Source: Pseudomonadota bacterium (GTDB taxonomy: Bacteria; Pseudomonadota; Alphaproteobacteria; Rhizobiales; Hyphomicrobiaceae). From it: a stretch of DNA of 5,147 nucleotides. Under the pieces are notes generated by a model. It was not told where the DNA came from. It did no database searches and worked only from the letters and a program-made list of their open reading frames with translations. How positions within the stretch are numbered: position 1 is the stretch's first letter; each line of letters opens with the position of its first letter. Both the position numbers and the translations under genes were made by a program. The stretch is from the NCBI GenBank assembly GCA_023430845.1, contig JAEYYJ010000003.1:1-5147 (forward strand). The letters run 5' to 3'. This document shows positions 1 to 5,147 of this stretch, piece after piece.

Positions 1-92
1 GTCGGCTCGAAGGTCACGTCGATGCCGCGATCCTTGAAGATCTGCACGGCGGTCGGGGAAAGCTCGTCGGAAATGAGGACTTTGGGAGCCAT
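1..92 (-). CDS. serA: D-3-phosphoglycerate dehydrogenase, N-terminal fragment (runs off the left edge)
   Basis: Only the first 30 codons lie in the window. They begin MAPKVLISDELSPTAVQIFK, followed by DRGIDVTFEP, which matches the N-terminus of alphaproteobacterial SerA: the first beta strand and helix of the substrate-binding domain. The family oxidises 3-phosphoglycerate to 3-phosphohydroxypyruvate with NAD+ in the cytoplasm, the first step of serine synthesis. The ATG at 90-92 is chosen because AGGAA lies about nine bases upstream; a second ATG eight bases earlier is out of frame. The gene lies 105 bp downstream of serC on the same strand, and SerC uses the SerA product, so an operon is likely. 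The catalytic His/Glu/Arg residues and any C-terminal ACT domain are outside the window. Identity rests on a short sequence plus the serC context. Confidence 0.88.
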   Translation of the reverse strand, partial: MAPKVLISDELSPTAVQIFKDRGIDVTFEP

Positions 93-118
93 GACGTCAT
101 GTTCCTGAATGGCTGAGG

Positions 119-193
119 GCCGACGCGCTGTCGGCGTCGCGGCATCTCATGTGCATTTTCGAGTGCGGGAAGCGAGGGGCAGCACGCCCCTCG
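119..193 (-). repeat. Two short hairpins in the serC-serA intergenic gap
   Basis: The 105-bp gap between serC and serA contains two inverted repeats. The first is CGAGGGGC (173-180) with GCCCCTCG (186-193), an 8-bp stem with a 5-nt loop that begins 5 bp after the serC stop codon. The second is GCCGAC (119-124) with GTCGGC (130-135), a 6-bp stem with a 5-nt loop. Neither is followed by a T-tract in the direction of transcription, so they are not classical intrinsic terminators. They could protect the serC mRNA 3' end or partly attenuate transcription into serA. The stems are seen in the sequence; any function is inference. Confidence 0.45.
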
Positions 194-197
194 GCGC

Positions 198-1373
198 TTA
201 AGCGGCCTTTGAGAGTGAGGCGCGCGCTTCGGCGTAGGCCCACTCGATCCAGGGCAAGAGCCTCTCGACGTCGCTCGCTTCCACTGTCGAGCCCGTCCAG
301 ATCCGCAGGCCTGGTGGCGCATCACGGTAGTAGCCGGCATCCAGGCCGACGCCTTCCTTTTCGAGAAGACCCGAAACGCTCTTGGCAAAGGCCGCCTGTG
401 CTTCGAGCGGCAGCGCGGTCACCGCGGGATCAGTGAACTTCAAGCAGACGCTGGTGTTCGAGCGCGTCTTGGCATCGACCGCGAGCGGCGCGATCCATGG
501 CGTGCGATCGACCCAGTCGTAGATCAGCTTGGCATTGGCATCCGCGCGCGCCATGAGCGCCTTCGCACCACCAATACGCTCGGCCCAGGCAAGTGCGTCG
601 AGATAATCTTCGAGCGCCAGCATGGAGGGCGTGTTGATCGTCTCGCCTTCGAAGATGGCCTTCTGCAGCTTACCGCCCTTCGTCAGGCGAAAGATTTTCG
701 GCAGCGGCCATGCAGGCGTATAGCTCTCGAGGCGCTCGACGGCACGCGGCGAGAGGATGAGCATGCCGTGCGCGGCCTCGCTGCCGAGTACCTTCTGCCA
801 GGAGAACGTGAACACATCGATTTTCGACCAATCAACGGACTGAGCGAAGGCTGCCGATGTAGCGTCCGCGAATGTGAGGCCAGCGCGATCCGCCGGCACC
901 CAATCGTAGTTCGGCACGCGCACGCCCGAGGTGGTGCCGTTCGCCGTGAACAGCACATCGCGATTGAAATCGACTTGGGTGAGATCCGGCAGCTCGCCGT
1001 ATGGCGCCTTGATGACGCGAAGATCCGACAGCTTGAGCTGCTTGGTCATGTCCGTGACCCAGCCCTCGCCGAAGCTCTCCCAGGCGAGCGCATCGACGCC
1101 GCGGGCGCCGAGCATCGACCACATGGCGAGCTCGAAGGCGCCGGTATCGGAAGCCGGCACAATGGCGCAGATGTAGTCGGCGGGAAGGCCGAGCAGCGCC
1201 TTGGTCTTGTCGATGGCGAGCTTCAGGCGCGCCTTGCCTTCCTTGGCACGATGCGAGCGACCGAGGAATGCGTTCGAAAGATTTTCGGGAGCCCAGCCAG
1301 GGCGCTTGGCGCAGGGGCCGGAAGAGAAATGCGCGCAATCAGGCCGCTGCTGCGGCCGCGTATTCGTCGTCAT
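198..1373 (-). CDS. serC: Phosphoserine aminotransferase (alphaproteobacterial/archaeal-type SerC)
   Basis: This is a 391-residue class-V, PLP-dependent aminotransferase. It moves the amino group of glutamate to 3-phosphohydroxypyruvate, giving O-phosphoserine, the second step of serine synthesis; the family can also act in pyridoxine synthesis. The N-terminus carries the [15 protein letters not shown] motif (about 13-27), typical of the longer SerC subgroup. FADATSA (168-174) supplies the aspartate (D170) expected to contact the PLP ring nitrogen. [13 protein letters not shown] (191-203) carries the Schiff-base lysine K194. The C-terminal part has the [11 protein letters not shown] segment (355-365). 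Length and ends look complete. The ATG at 1371-1373 is supported by GGAAGGA nine bases upstream. That site sits inside a leader hairpin, so translation may be regulated. The gene is followed by serA on the same strand. The assignment is secure; only the residue roles come from family knowledge. Confidence 0.96.
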   Translation of the reverse strand: MTTNTRPQQRPDCAHFSSGPCAKRPGWAPENLSNAFLGRSHRAKEGKARLKLAIDKTKALLGLPADYICAIVPASDTGAFELAMWSMLGARGVDALAWESFGEGWVTDMTKQLKLSDLRVIKAPYGELPDLTQVDFNRDVLFTANGTTSGVRVPNYDWVPADRAGLTFADATSAAFAQSVDWSKIDVFTFSWQKVLGSEAAHGMLILSPRAVERLESYTPAWPLPKIFRLTKGGKLQKAIFEGETINTPSMLALEDYLDALAWAERIGGAKALMARADANAKLIYDWVDRTPWIAPLAVDAKTRSNTSVCLKFTDPAVTALPLEAQAAFAKSVSGLLEKEGVGLDAGYYRDAPPGLRIWTGSTVEASDVERLLPWIEWAYAEARASLSKAA

Positions 1374-1424
1374 GTGAGCCTATCCTTCCAGATAGAAGCC
1401 CCTCGTTGGGGAGGGGTGTCCCAC
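1374..1424 (-). ncRNA. Structured serC leader RNA (resembles the alphaproteobacterial serC motif)
   Basis: Read on the minus strand, the 51 nt before the serC start codon fold into two adjacent hairpins. The first is CCCCTC/GAGGGG (1411-1416 with 1399-1404, 6-nt loop). The second is CTATC/GATAG (1391-1395 with 1380-1384), with TGGAAG in the loop. GTGGG (1420-1424) can also pair with CTCAC (1374-1378), which abuts the ATG, closing both hairpins in an outer stem that includes one G-U pair. The Shine-Dalgarno GGAAGGA (1383-1389) lies in the loop and 3' arm of the second hairpin, so folding could hide it. A conserved RNA upstream of serC ('serC motif') is known in Alphaproteobacteria from comparative genomics and has, to my knowledge, no assigned ligand. 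That this leader belongs to it is inferred from position and layout; I could not run a covariance search. Confidence 0.68.
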
Positions 1425-1429
1425 GGCGG

Positions 1430-1458
1430 CAAATACGCCCGCTCACGGCGTGCGTCAA
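1430..1458 (-). promoter_or_regulatory. Predicted sigma70-type promoter of serC-serA
   Basis: The minus strand carries TTGACG (1453-1458) as -35 and TATTTG (1430-1435) as -10, separated by exactly 17 bp. This fits the alphaproteobacterial housekeeping pattern, with a strong TTGAC and a loose -10. A start about seven bases further on would fall near 1423, which is the first base of the outer stem of the serC leader RNA. That agreement supports both predictions. Confidence 0.62.
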
Positions 1459-1483
1459 TCTCGGCGTCGTCGCAGCCTGTGCG

Positions 1484-1501
1484 CAGGTGCTTTGGCACCT
1501 G
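1484..1501. promoter_or_regulatory. 18-bp palindrome, candidate operator between divergent promoters
   Basis: CAGGTGC-TTTG-GCACCTG is a perfect 7-bp inverted repeat with a 4-base centre. It lies about 60-78 bp upstream of the predicted serC start and directly before the TTGACA at 1506-1511 that faces rnk. A third copy of the arm, AGGTGCCAA (1522-1530), is a perfect 9-bp inverted match to TTGGCACCT (1492-1500). This is the arrangement expected of a dimeric regulator's sites in a divergent control region. The cognate protein cannot be named from the sequence. Confidence 0.42.
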
Positions 1502-1505
1502 TTCC

Positions 1506-1534
1506 TTGACAATTGGCCCGAAGGTGCCAACCTG
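1506..1534 (+). promoter_or_regulatory. Possible promoter for the rnk pair
   Basis: TTGACA (1506-1511) is a perfect -35 hexamer. With a 17-bp spacer the -10 would be AACCTG (1529-1534), which is poor. A much better -10-like TATGAT lies at 1540-1545 but is 28 bp from the TTGACA. Either choice gives a long leader, about 180 nt, before the rnk start. The -35 is clear and the rest uncertain; a weak -10 would suit an activator-dependent promoter, given the palindrome just upstream. Confidence 0.35.
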
Positions 1535-1594
1535 ATGGGTATGATGACTGAACGCGCCAATCTGCAGCGGATCCTTTTGATCGCGCATTTCTAG

Positions 1595-1629
1595 CCCCGA
1601 ACCCGGCGCAATTGCCCCGGGATTCGGGG
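1595..1629 (+). repeat. Strong 35-nt hairpin in the rnk upstream region
   Basis: CCCCGAA (1595-1601) pairs with TTCGGGG (1623-1629), and CCCGG (1602-1606) with CCGGG (1617-1621), leaving a single bulged A at 1622 and an AT-centred loop. This 12-bp stem is the strongest local structure in the 356-bp gap between serC and rnk. No T-tract follows it on either strand, so it does not look like an intrinsic terminator. It sits about 100 nt before the rnk start codon and could be a leader element, the 3' end of a small RNA, or a protein site; none of these is shown. A second, weaker hairpin follows at 1636-1653, with TTTT after it when read on the minus strand. Confidence 0.5.
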
Positions 1630-1729
1630 AAAAGCGGAGCCTCGCGCGGCTTCCAAACACCAAGCCCCAACCTGCTGATTTAACCGCCGCCCCCGGGCCA
1701 TCCCGACGGGCCGCATTGGATTTCACACC

Positions 1730-2155
1730 ATGAGCACTGCCATGAAACAGCGCGCGCCCGCTCGCGCCAAGCCGTCTCTCATCGTCGGCGACGTCGACCA
1801 CCGCAATCTGGTCTCGCTGGCCCTCGCGATGGAGAAAGCGACGCCCGACGTCTCCGAAGCGCTCCTCGCCGAGCTCGATCGCGCGCGCGTGGTGCCTCAG
1901 GGCAAAGTTCCGCCCCAGGCCGTCCGCATGGGCTCCTCGGTCATCTTTCGCACGAATGGCGCCGCCGAACGGCGCGTGACGCTCGTCGTGCCCGGTGAGG
2001 CCGACATCGATGCCGGACGCATCTCCGTCATGACCCCGATCGGTGCCGCACTCATCGGCCTTTCGGCTGGCCAGTCCATCCAATGGCGCGCCCGCGACGG
2101 CCGCGAGCAAGAGCTGACGATCGTCGAGGTCGTTGCATCCGGGGAGACCTCGTGA
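1730..2155 (+). CDS. rnk: Rnk-family regulator of nucleoside diphosphate kinase (GreA/GreB C-terminal-type domain)
   Basis: This 141-residue protein has the layout of E. coli Rnk. It has an extended N-terminus, a short helical segment (about 23-55, ending ALLAELDRARVV) and a GreA/GreB-like FKBP-fold domain (about 60-136) with the signature SVMTPIGAALIGLSAGQSI (99-117). Rnk binds RNA polymerase near the secondary channel but lacks the long Gre coiled coil, so it does not stimulate transcript cleavage. In enterobacteria and pseudomonads it influences nucleoside diphosphate kinase and alginate or polyphosphate levels. The protein stops soon after the last domain strand and lacks the EYQPEA tail seen in E. 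coli Rnk. The ATG at 1730 has only a weak GGA upstream, and an in-frame ATG four codons later is possible. A second Rnk-like gene overlaps its stop codon. The family call is firm; the physiological role here is inference. Confidence 0.88.
   Translation: MSTAMKQRAPARAKPSLIVGDVDHRNLVSLALAMEKATPDVSEALLAELDRARVVPQGKVPPQAVRMGSSVIFRTNGAAERRVTLVVPGEADIDAGRISVMTPIGAALIGLSAGQSIQWRARDGREQELTIVEVVASGETS
2141..2146 (+). promoter_or_regulatory. Shine-Dalgarno that fixes the start of the second Rnk-like gene
   Basis: GGGGAG lies inside the last codons of rnk, eight bases before the ATG at 2155-2157. The rnk stop and this start overlap as TGATG, so ribosomes ending rnk can re-initiate directly. This supports ATG 2155 over starts further upstream in the same frame, which would lie within rnk. 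Confidence 0.65.
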
Positions 2156-2664
2156 TGCGCGACGACACGCCCTGCCATCTCACGGCAAAGGATATGAGCG
2201 TGCTCGAAGCGATGATGGACCGGCCCGAGGTTGTGGCATCGCCAGCGATTGCCCATCTGCTGCGCCGCAAGCTCGCCGCAGCCCGCGTCTGTATGCGCGA
2301 CGACGTCGATCCGCGCGTCGCGACGATCAACAGCCGCATTCTGTATGCGGTCGGCAGCAGCCCGGCCGAGACGTGCATCCTAACGCACGGCGGCGAGAAT
2401 GCCCTTCCTGGCACGGCACTCCCCATCTCGGGACTGCACGGCCTCGCGTTGCTCGGGCTCATGGAAGGAGATGCGATCGCCGTCGATACGGGGAATGGCC
2501 GGACGGATGTCCTGCATCTTGTGCGCATCGAGTATCAGCCGGAAGCGGCACGGCGCAGCAATGTGCGGCCGCGCCTGGCGCTCGTTACCGCCGGACGCAT
2601 GCCGAATCGACGGGCCACAGCAGGTAATCCGGAAGATGACGATCCGGGCCCGCGCGCAGCCTGA
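2155..2664 (+). CDS. Diverged second Rnk/GreA-C-terminal-like protein
   Basis: This 169-residue protein aligns by eye with E. coli Rnk. A helical N-terminal part (about 12-46) ends LLRRKLAAARVC. VATINSRILYAVG (55-67) matches the start of the Gre-like beta domain. RIEYQPEAA (124-132) matches the Rnk C-terminal motif EYQPEA, which the upstream paralog lacks. The core loop that reads MTPIGAALIGL in the first gene is altered here to LPISGLHGLALLGL (89-102), so contacts with RNA polymerase may differ. A tail of about 37 residues rich in Arg, Pro and Asp follows the domain and has no counterpart in E. coli Rnk. The gene overlaps rnk by one base and is likely translationally coupled to it. Its function is unknown beyond probable RNA polymerase association; the pair most likely arose by tandem duplication. 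Confidence 0.78.
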   Translation: MRDDTPCHLTAKDMSVLEAMMDRPEVVASPAIAHLLRRKLAAARVCMRDDVDPRVATINSRILYAVGSSPAETCILTHGGENALPGTALPISGLHGLALLGLMEGDAIAVDTGNGRTDVLHLVRIEYQPEAARRSNVRPRLALVTAGRMPNRRATAGNPEDDDPGPRAA

Positions 2665-2680
2665 AGCCCATTGGGCAGGC
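2659..2680. terminator. Weak terminator-like hairpin in the convergent gap
   Basis: GCCT (2659-2662) pairs with AGGC (2677-2680), and inside it GCCC (2666-2669) pairs with GGGC (2673-2676) around a 3-nt loop, with a small bulge. It starts within the stop region of the second Rnk-like gene and lies in the short gap before the end of the convergent esterase. No T-tract follows on either strand, so any termination would be inefficient or factor-dependent. Confidence 0.25.
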
Positions 2681-2699
2681 TGCGCCAAGCAGAGGCCGC

Positions 2700-3596
2700 T
2701 CAGGCGCGGGTTGCCCGCGGTACAGCCTCGAGATGAACCTCGCTGCGCGCCGCCTTGCCGCGATCGCGCGCGGCAGGCTTGGCCACCTCGATCTCCGCCA
2801 CCACGTTGTTCATGAACGAAACCGTCCGGTCGACAACCACCTGCCGCTGCCGGTCGATCGTGATGATGTGATAGCTGTCGTCGAGCACGCAAAGCTCCAC
2901 GCGGCCGCCGAGACGGCGCTGCAGGAACTCGGAATTGTTGATGTCGGCGTGGTCGTCCTCGCGCGGATGGAGGATCAGCGAGGGCTGCGTGACTTTCGCT
3001 GCCTCGCGCATAAACGTCTTCACCATCCAGCGATGCTCGAGCACGGCACCACCCGGCGTGTAGGGAAGCCCCGACACCGAGTTGTCGGTGCTCTTAAGCG
3101 CATTGGCGATGAGATCGCGCACGCGGGGATCCTTGATGCCGTGCGGCTCCGCATCCTCGAACTTCAGCTTGTTGGCGAACCACTTGTGGTGCACCAGGCC
3201 GAACAGCCGCGCATACCACGGCATGACCCAGCCATTGAGCCACATGATGGGCGCATACGAGACCGTACCTTGCACGAGCTTGGGATTGCGCGCGGCGAGC
3301 AGCAGCGCCGTGATCGCACCGACGGAAAGGCCGCCGACGAAGACGACGTCGCAGTCCTGGCGGATGCGATGCAGCGCGGCTTCCGCGCTGGCGTACCAAT
3401 CCTGCCACGTGGTGTTCGCGACATCGTCGACGCCGCCGCCGTGGCCGGCAACGAGCGGACAATGGACGGTATAGCCGGCGCGCGCGACGCCATAGGCAAC
3501 GTAGCGCAGCTCCATCGGCGTGCCGCCGAGGCCGTGGAAAAGCAGGAGGCCGACCCGGTTACCCGGGATGATGAGGCTCAGATCTTTGTCGGTCAT
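2700..3596 (-). CDS. Alpha/beta-hydrolase, carboxylesterase family
   Basis: This 298-residue serine hydrolase resembles bacterial carboxylesterases of the Geobacillus Est30 type. GLLLFHGLGGTP (16-27) is the oxyanion-hole strand-loop. GGLSVG (88-93) is the nucleophile elbow with S91. The acid is probably D214 in HPREDDHAD (210-218). H243 in DSYHIITIDRQR (240-251) completes the triad and matches the HVITLD context of Est30. A cap-like insert with many aromatics (WLNGWVMPWYARLFGLVHHKW, 119-139) lies between nucleophile and acid and may shape a lipophilic acyl pocket. About 28 basic, low-complexity residues trail the fold. No signal peptide is evident, so a cytoplasmic location is likely. The ATG at 3594-3596 is chosen because the fold starts soon after it; an in-frame ATG at 3671 would add 25 residues of unconvincing sequence. 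Shine-Dalgarno support is weak for both. The natural substrate is unknown. Confidence 0.85.
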   Translation of the reverse strand: MTDKDLSLIIPGNRVGLLLFHGLGGTPMELRYVAYGVARAGYTVHCPLVAGHGGGVDDVANTTWQDWYASAEAALHRIRQDCDVVFVGGLSVGAITALLLAARNPKLVQGTVSYAPIMWLNGWVMPWYARLFGLVHHKWFANKLKFEDAEPHGIKDPRVRDLIANALKSTDNSVSGLPYTPGGAVLEHRWMVKTFMREAAKVTQPSLILHPREDDHADINNSEFLQRRLGGRVELCVLDDSYHIITIDRQRQVVVDRTVSFMNNVVAEIEVAKPAARDRGKAARSEVHLEAVPRATRA

Positions 3597-3668
3597 TCTC
3601 GGAACACAGGTACGTGTTGTTCTTAATCGCAGGTTATCGCAGCGGTATCCTGCGTGGCTCATGCCGGT

Positions 3669-3686
3669 CATACTCGCTTAAGTATG
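3669..3686. repeat. Inverted repeat near the esterase start
   Basis: CATACT (3669-3674) and AGTATG (3681-3686) form a perfect 6-bp inverted repeat around six bases. It lies about 75-90 bp before the preferred esterase start codon. It is downstream of the possible -10 at 3706-3711, so it would lie in the 5' leader if that promoter is real. The function is unknown; it could be an operator or a small leader hairpin. Confidence 0.35.
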
Positions 3687-3705
3687 CGGCGTGCTCCTGG
3701 TCGAA

Positions 3706-3729
3706 CATTATGGTTAAATTTGGCCAAAT
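3706..3729 (-). promoter_or_regulatory. Candidate esterase promoter/operator with a 12-bp palindrome
   Basis: ATTTGGCCAAAT (3718-3729) is a perfect 12-bp palindrome. On the minus strand it is followed after six bases by CATAAT (3706-3711), a plausible -10. The palindrome would then occupy the spacer between -10 and -35, a classic place for a repressor site. The -35 is poor: AGGACG at an 18-bp spacing shares only GAC with the consensus. The palindrome is certain; its regulatory role and the promoter are inference. Confidence 0.35.
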
Positions 3730-3933
3730 CCGTCCTATGCAAGGGCGGTGCGACCAACCTGACCAGTAGCGGAGATGAAACCTCTCCCCCGCCGCGCCCC
3801 ACCTTCGCCGGCAACTCCGCGCCCTTGAAACGCGAAGCGCCTCGTTGGTCAACGGTCGCGCGTGTCTTTGGTTCCCCGAACCCTTACGGCCGGAGCGATC
3901 TCGGCCGCATATAGGGCGTGCAGCGGCGCTTGC

Positions 3934-5124
3934 CTACCTGTCGATCTCGCCAAAGACGATGTCGAACGAGCCGAGGATGGCCGAGACGTCGGCGAGAAGG
4001 TGCTTCTTGCCGAACGGGTCGAGCGCCTGGAGATGCGGGAAGCCGGGCGCCCGGATTTTGCAGCGGTAGGGCTTGTTCGAGCCGTCCGCGACCAGATAGA
4101 CGCCGAACTCGCCCTTGGGCGCCTCGACGGCTGAGTAGACTTCGCCCGGGGGCACGTGGAAGCCCTCGGTGTAGAGCTTGAAGTGATGAATGAGCGCCTC
4201 CATGGAGCGCTTCATCTCACCACGCGTCGGCGGGACGACCTTCTTATCGTTCGAGACGTGCGGGCCCTGGCCTTCGGCGGAGGCGAGCTTCTCGCAGCAC
4301 TGCTTCATGATGCGCGCCGATTCGCGCATCTCGATCATGCGCATGACATAGCGATCGTAGCAGTCGCCGTTCTTGCCGATCGGAATATCGAACTCTAGCT
4401 CGGAATAGCACTCATAGGGCTGAGCGCGGCGCAGATCCCAGGCAACGCCCGTCGAGCGCAGCATGACGCCCGACATGCCCCAGGCGAACGCTTCATCCAT
4501 CGTGAACGTGCCGATGTCGACATTGCGCTGCTTGAAGATGCGGTTGTCGGTCAGCAGGCCCTCGATGTCGTCACAGACCTTGAGGAAGGGATCGCACCAG
4601 GCGTGGATATCGGCGATCAGCTCGGGTGGCAGATCCTGATGCACGCCGCCAATGCGGAAGTACTTGGCGTGCATGCGCGAGCCCGAGGCGCGCTCGTAGA
4701 ACACCATGAGCTTCTCGCGCTCCTCGAAGCCCCAGAGCGGAGGCGTCAGTGCGCCGACGTCCATGGCCTGCGTGGTGACGTTCAGGAGATGCGAGAGAAT
4801 GCGGCCGATCTCGGAATACAGCACGCGGATGAGCTGGGCGCGCTTCGGGATGGTGAGCCCGAGGAGCTTCTCCGCCGTCATACAGAAGGCGTGCTCCTGG
4901 TTCATCGGCGCGACGTAGTCCAGGCGGTCGAAGTAGCCGATGGCCTGCAGGTAGGACTTGTGCTCGATCAGCTTCTCGGTGCCGCGATGGAGGAGGCCGA
5001 TATGCGGATCGACGCGCTCGACAACTTCACCGTCGAGTTCGAGCACCAGGCGGAGCACACCGTGCGCGGCTGGATGCTGCGGTCCGAAGTTGATGTTGAA
5101 CGGTCGGATCTCGGTCTCGGGCAC
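3934..5124 (-). CDS. nuoD: NADH-quinone oxidoreductase subunit D (49-kDa-type subunit of complex I)
   Basis: This complete 396-residue NuoD closely resembles alphaproteobacterial and mitochondrial 49-kDa subunits. It sits in the peripheral arm of complex I next to the membrane and forms most of the ubiquinone headgroup pocket with Nuo[10 protein letters not shown] (14-22) carries H17 and H21, and RLDYVAP (67-73) carries Y70. By alignment these correspond to the quinone-binding His and Tyr of the Yarrowia and Thermus enzymes. [12 protein letters not shown] (45-56) is the family signature, and the protein ends in the typical VFGEIDR. It starts at GTG (5122-5124), with AAGGA eight bases upstream. 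A TAA at 5136-5138 could end an upstream gene, normally nuoC, but too little is visible to say. Downstream there is no nuoE: about 340 non-coding bases lead to the esterase gene. That is unusual for nuo clusters. Confidence 0.97.
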   Translation of the reverse strand: MPETEIRPFNINFGPQHPAAHGVLRLVLELDGEVVERVDPHIGLLHRGTEKLIEHKSYLQAIGYFDRLDYVAPMNQEHAFCMTAEKLLGLTIPKRAQLIRVLYSEIGRILSHLLNVTTQAMDVGALTPPLWGFEEREKLMVFYERASGSRMHAKYFRIGGVHQDLPPELIADIHAWCDPFLKVCDDIEGLLTDNRIFKQRNVDIGTFTMDEAFAWGMSGVMLRSTGVAWDLRRAQPYECYSELEFDIPIGKNGDCYDRYVMRMIEMRESARIMKQCCEKLASAEGQGPHVSNDKKVVPPTRGEMKRSMEALIHHFKLYTEGFHVPPGEVYSAVEAPKGEFGVYLVADGSNKPYRCKIRAPGFPHLQALDPFGKKHLLADVSAILGSFDIVFGEIDR

Positions 5125-5132
5125 GGCGCGTG

Positions 5133-5137
5133 TCCTT
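5133..5137 (-). promoter_or_regulatory. Ribosome binding site for the GTG start of nuoD
   Basis: AAGGA on the minus strand lies eight bases before GTG 5122-5124. No ATG in this frame is available in the visible upstream bases, and the resulting protein has the normal NuoD N-terminus, so the rare start codon is well supported. Confidence 0.7.
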
Positions 5138-5147
5138 AGATATGTTC

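Larger units (their letters stand above)
3597..3933. other. Non-coding interval between nuoD and the esterase gene
   Basis: No credible gene was found on either strand in these 337 bases; the open frames lack recognisable protein features and ribosome sites. No tRNA with a T-loop consensus was seen. The interval is more AT-rich around 3660-3735, where the esterase promoter would be expected, and holds the palindromes listed separately. Near nuoD, CGGCCG (3887-3892) and CGGCCG (3902-3907) can form a 6-bp hairpin, and GGTTC-CCC-GAACC (3870-3882) a second small one. Neither has a following T-tract, but together they could mark the 3' end of the nuoD transcript. Confidence 0.55.

Noticed and set aside
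768..1535. Long plus-strand open frame across serC and its promoter
   Set aside because: It is antisense to the well-supported serC, shows no recognisable protein motif, and is the usual shadow frame of GC-rich coding DNA.
1370..2110. Minus-strand open frame of about 246 codons across the serC-rnk gap and most of rnk
   Set aside because: It covers both predicted promoters, the leader and the antisense of rnk. The Gly/Asp/Arg-rich product matches nothing I recognise.
2083..2154. Upstream extension of the second Rnk-like gene within rnk
   Set aside because: The added residues are an Arg-rich out-of-frame reading of rnk. The ATG at 2155 with GGGGAG eight bases before it and the TGATG overlap is a better start.
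2733..3626. Plus-strand open frame of 297 codons opposite the esterase
   Set aside because: The opposite strand encodes an alpha/beta-hydrolase with a complete catalytic triad; the His/Arg/Val-rich product here is typical of a mirror frame.
3634..3705. A 24-codon minus-strand open frame upstream of the esterase (MFDQEHAAYLSEYDRHEPRR and four more residues)
   Set aside because: The composition looks protein-like, but there is no Shine-Dalgarno, its ATG overlaps the candidate -10 box, and nothing supports expression.
3860..3910. Possible tRNA-like arms (GGTTC-CCC-GAACC)
   Set aside because: The loop is only three bases, there is no T-loop consensus, and no matching D-arm, anticodon or acceptor stem could be laid out on either strand.
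4603..5139. Plus-strand open frame of 178 codons opposite nuoD
   Set aside because: It is antisense to the highly conserved nuoD and has no independent motif or ribosome site.

Overview
The window looks like a stretch of a GC-rich alphaproteobacterial chromosome, probably of the order Hyphomicrobiales (Rhizobiales). This rests on the serC-serA gene order with the long alphaproteobacterial-type SerC, the rhizobial/mitochondrial-like NuoD, and a structured leader upstream of serC that resembles the alphaproteobacterial 'serC' RNA motif. The genus cannot be fixed from this sequence. No mobile element, CRISPR array, rRNA or tRNA gene was recognised; the content is housekeeping plus a small regulatory pair.

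Layout. Positions 1-1373 (minus strand) carry the serine biosynthesis pair: serC, complete, followed downstream by the first 30 codons of serA, which runs off the left edge. A sigma70-type promoter (1430-1458) and a compact leader RNA (about 1374-1424), whose second hairpin holds the ribosome binding site, precede serC. Positions 1374-1729 are a divergent control region holding the serC promoter and leader, an 18-bp palindrome, a possible plus-strand promoter and a strong 35-nt hairpin. Positions 1730-2664 (plus strand) carry two tandem Rnk-family genes of the GreA/GreB C-terminal-domain superfamily. They overlap by one base (TGATG) and are probably translationally coupled.

A 35-bp convergent gap separates these from an alpha/beta-hydrolase of the carboxylesterase type (2700-3596, minus strand). 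A 337-bp non-coding stretch (3597-3933) with several palindromes then separates the esterase from nuoD (3934-5124, minus strand), the 49-kDa-type quinone-site subunit of respiratory complex I. nuoD starts at GTG with a good Shine-Dalgarno and lies at the right edge.

How the genes relate. SerA and SerC catalyse the first two steps of serine synthesis from 3-phosphoglycerate and appear to be co-transcribed under RNA-level control. The Rnk pair shares the control region with serC and may respond to a common signal, but this is inference from position only. The esterase and nuoD have no evident functional link to their neighbours. The most interesting points are the Shine-Dalgarno-sequestering serC leader placed right at its predicted transcription start, the palindrome between the two divergent promoters, the diverged second Rnk paralog, and the absence of nuoE directly after nuoD.
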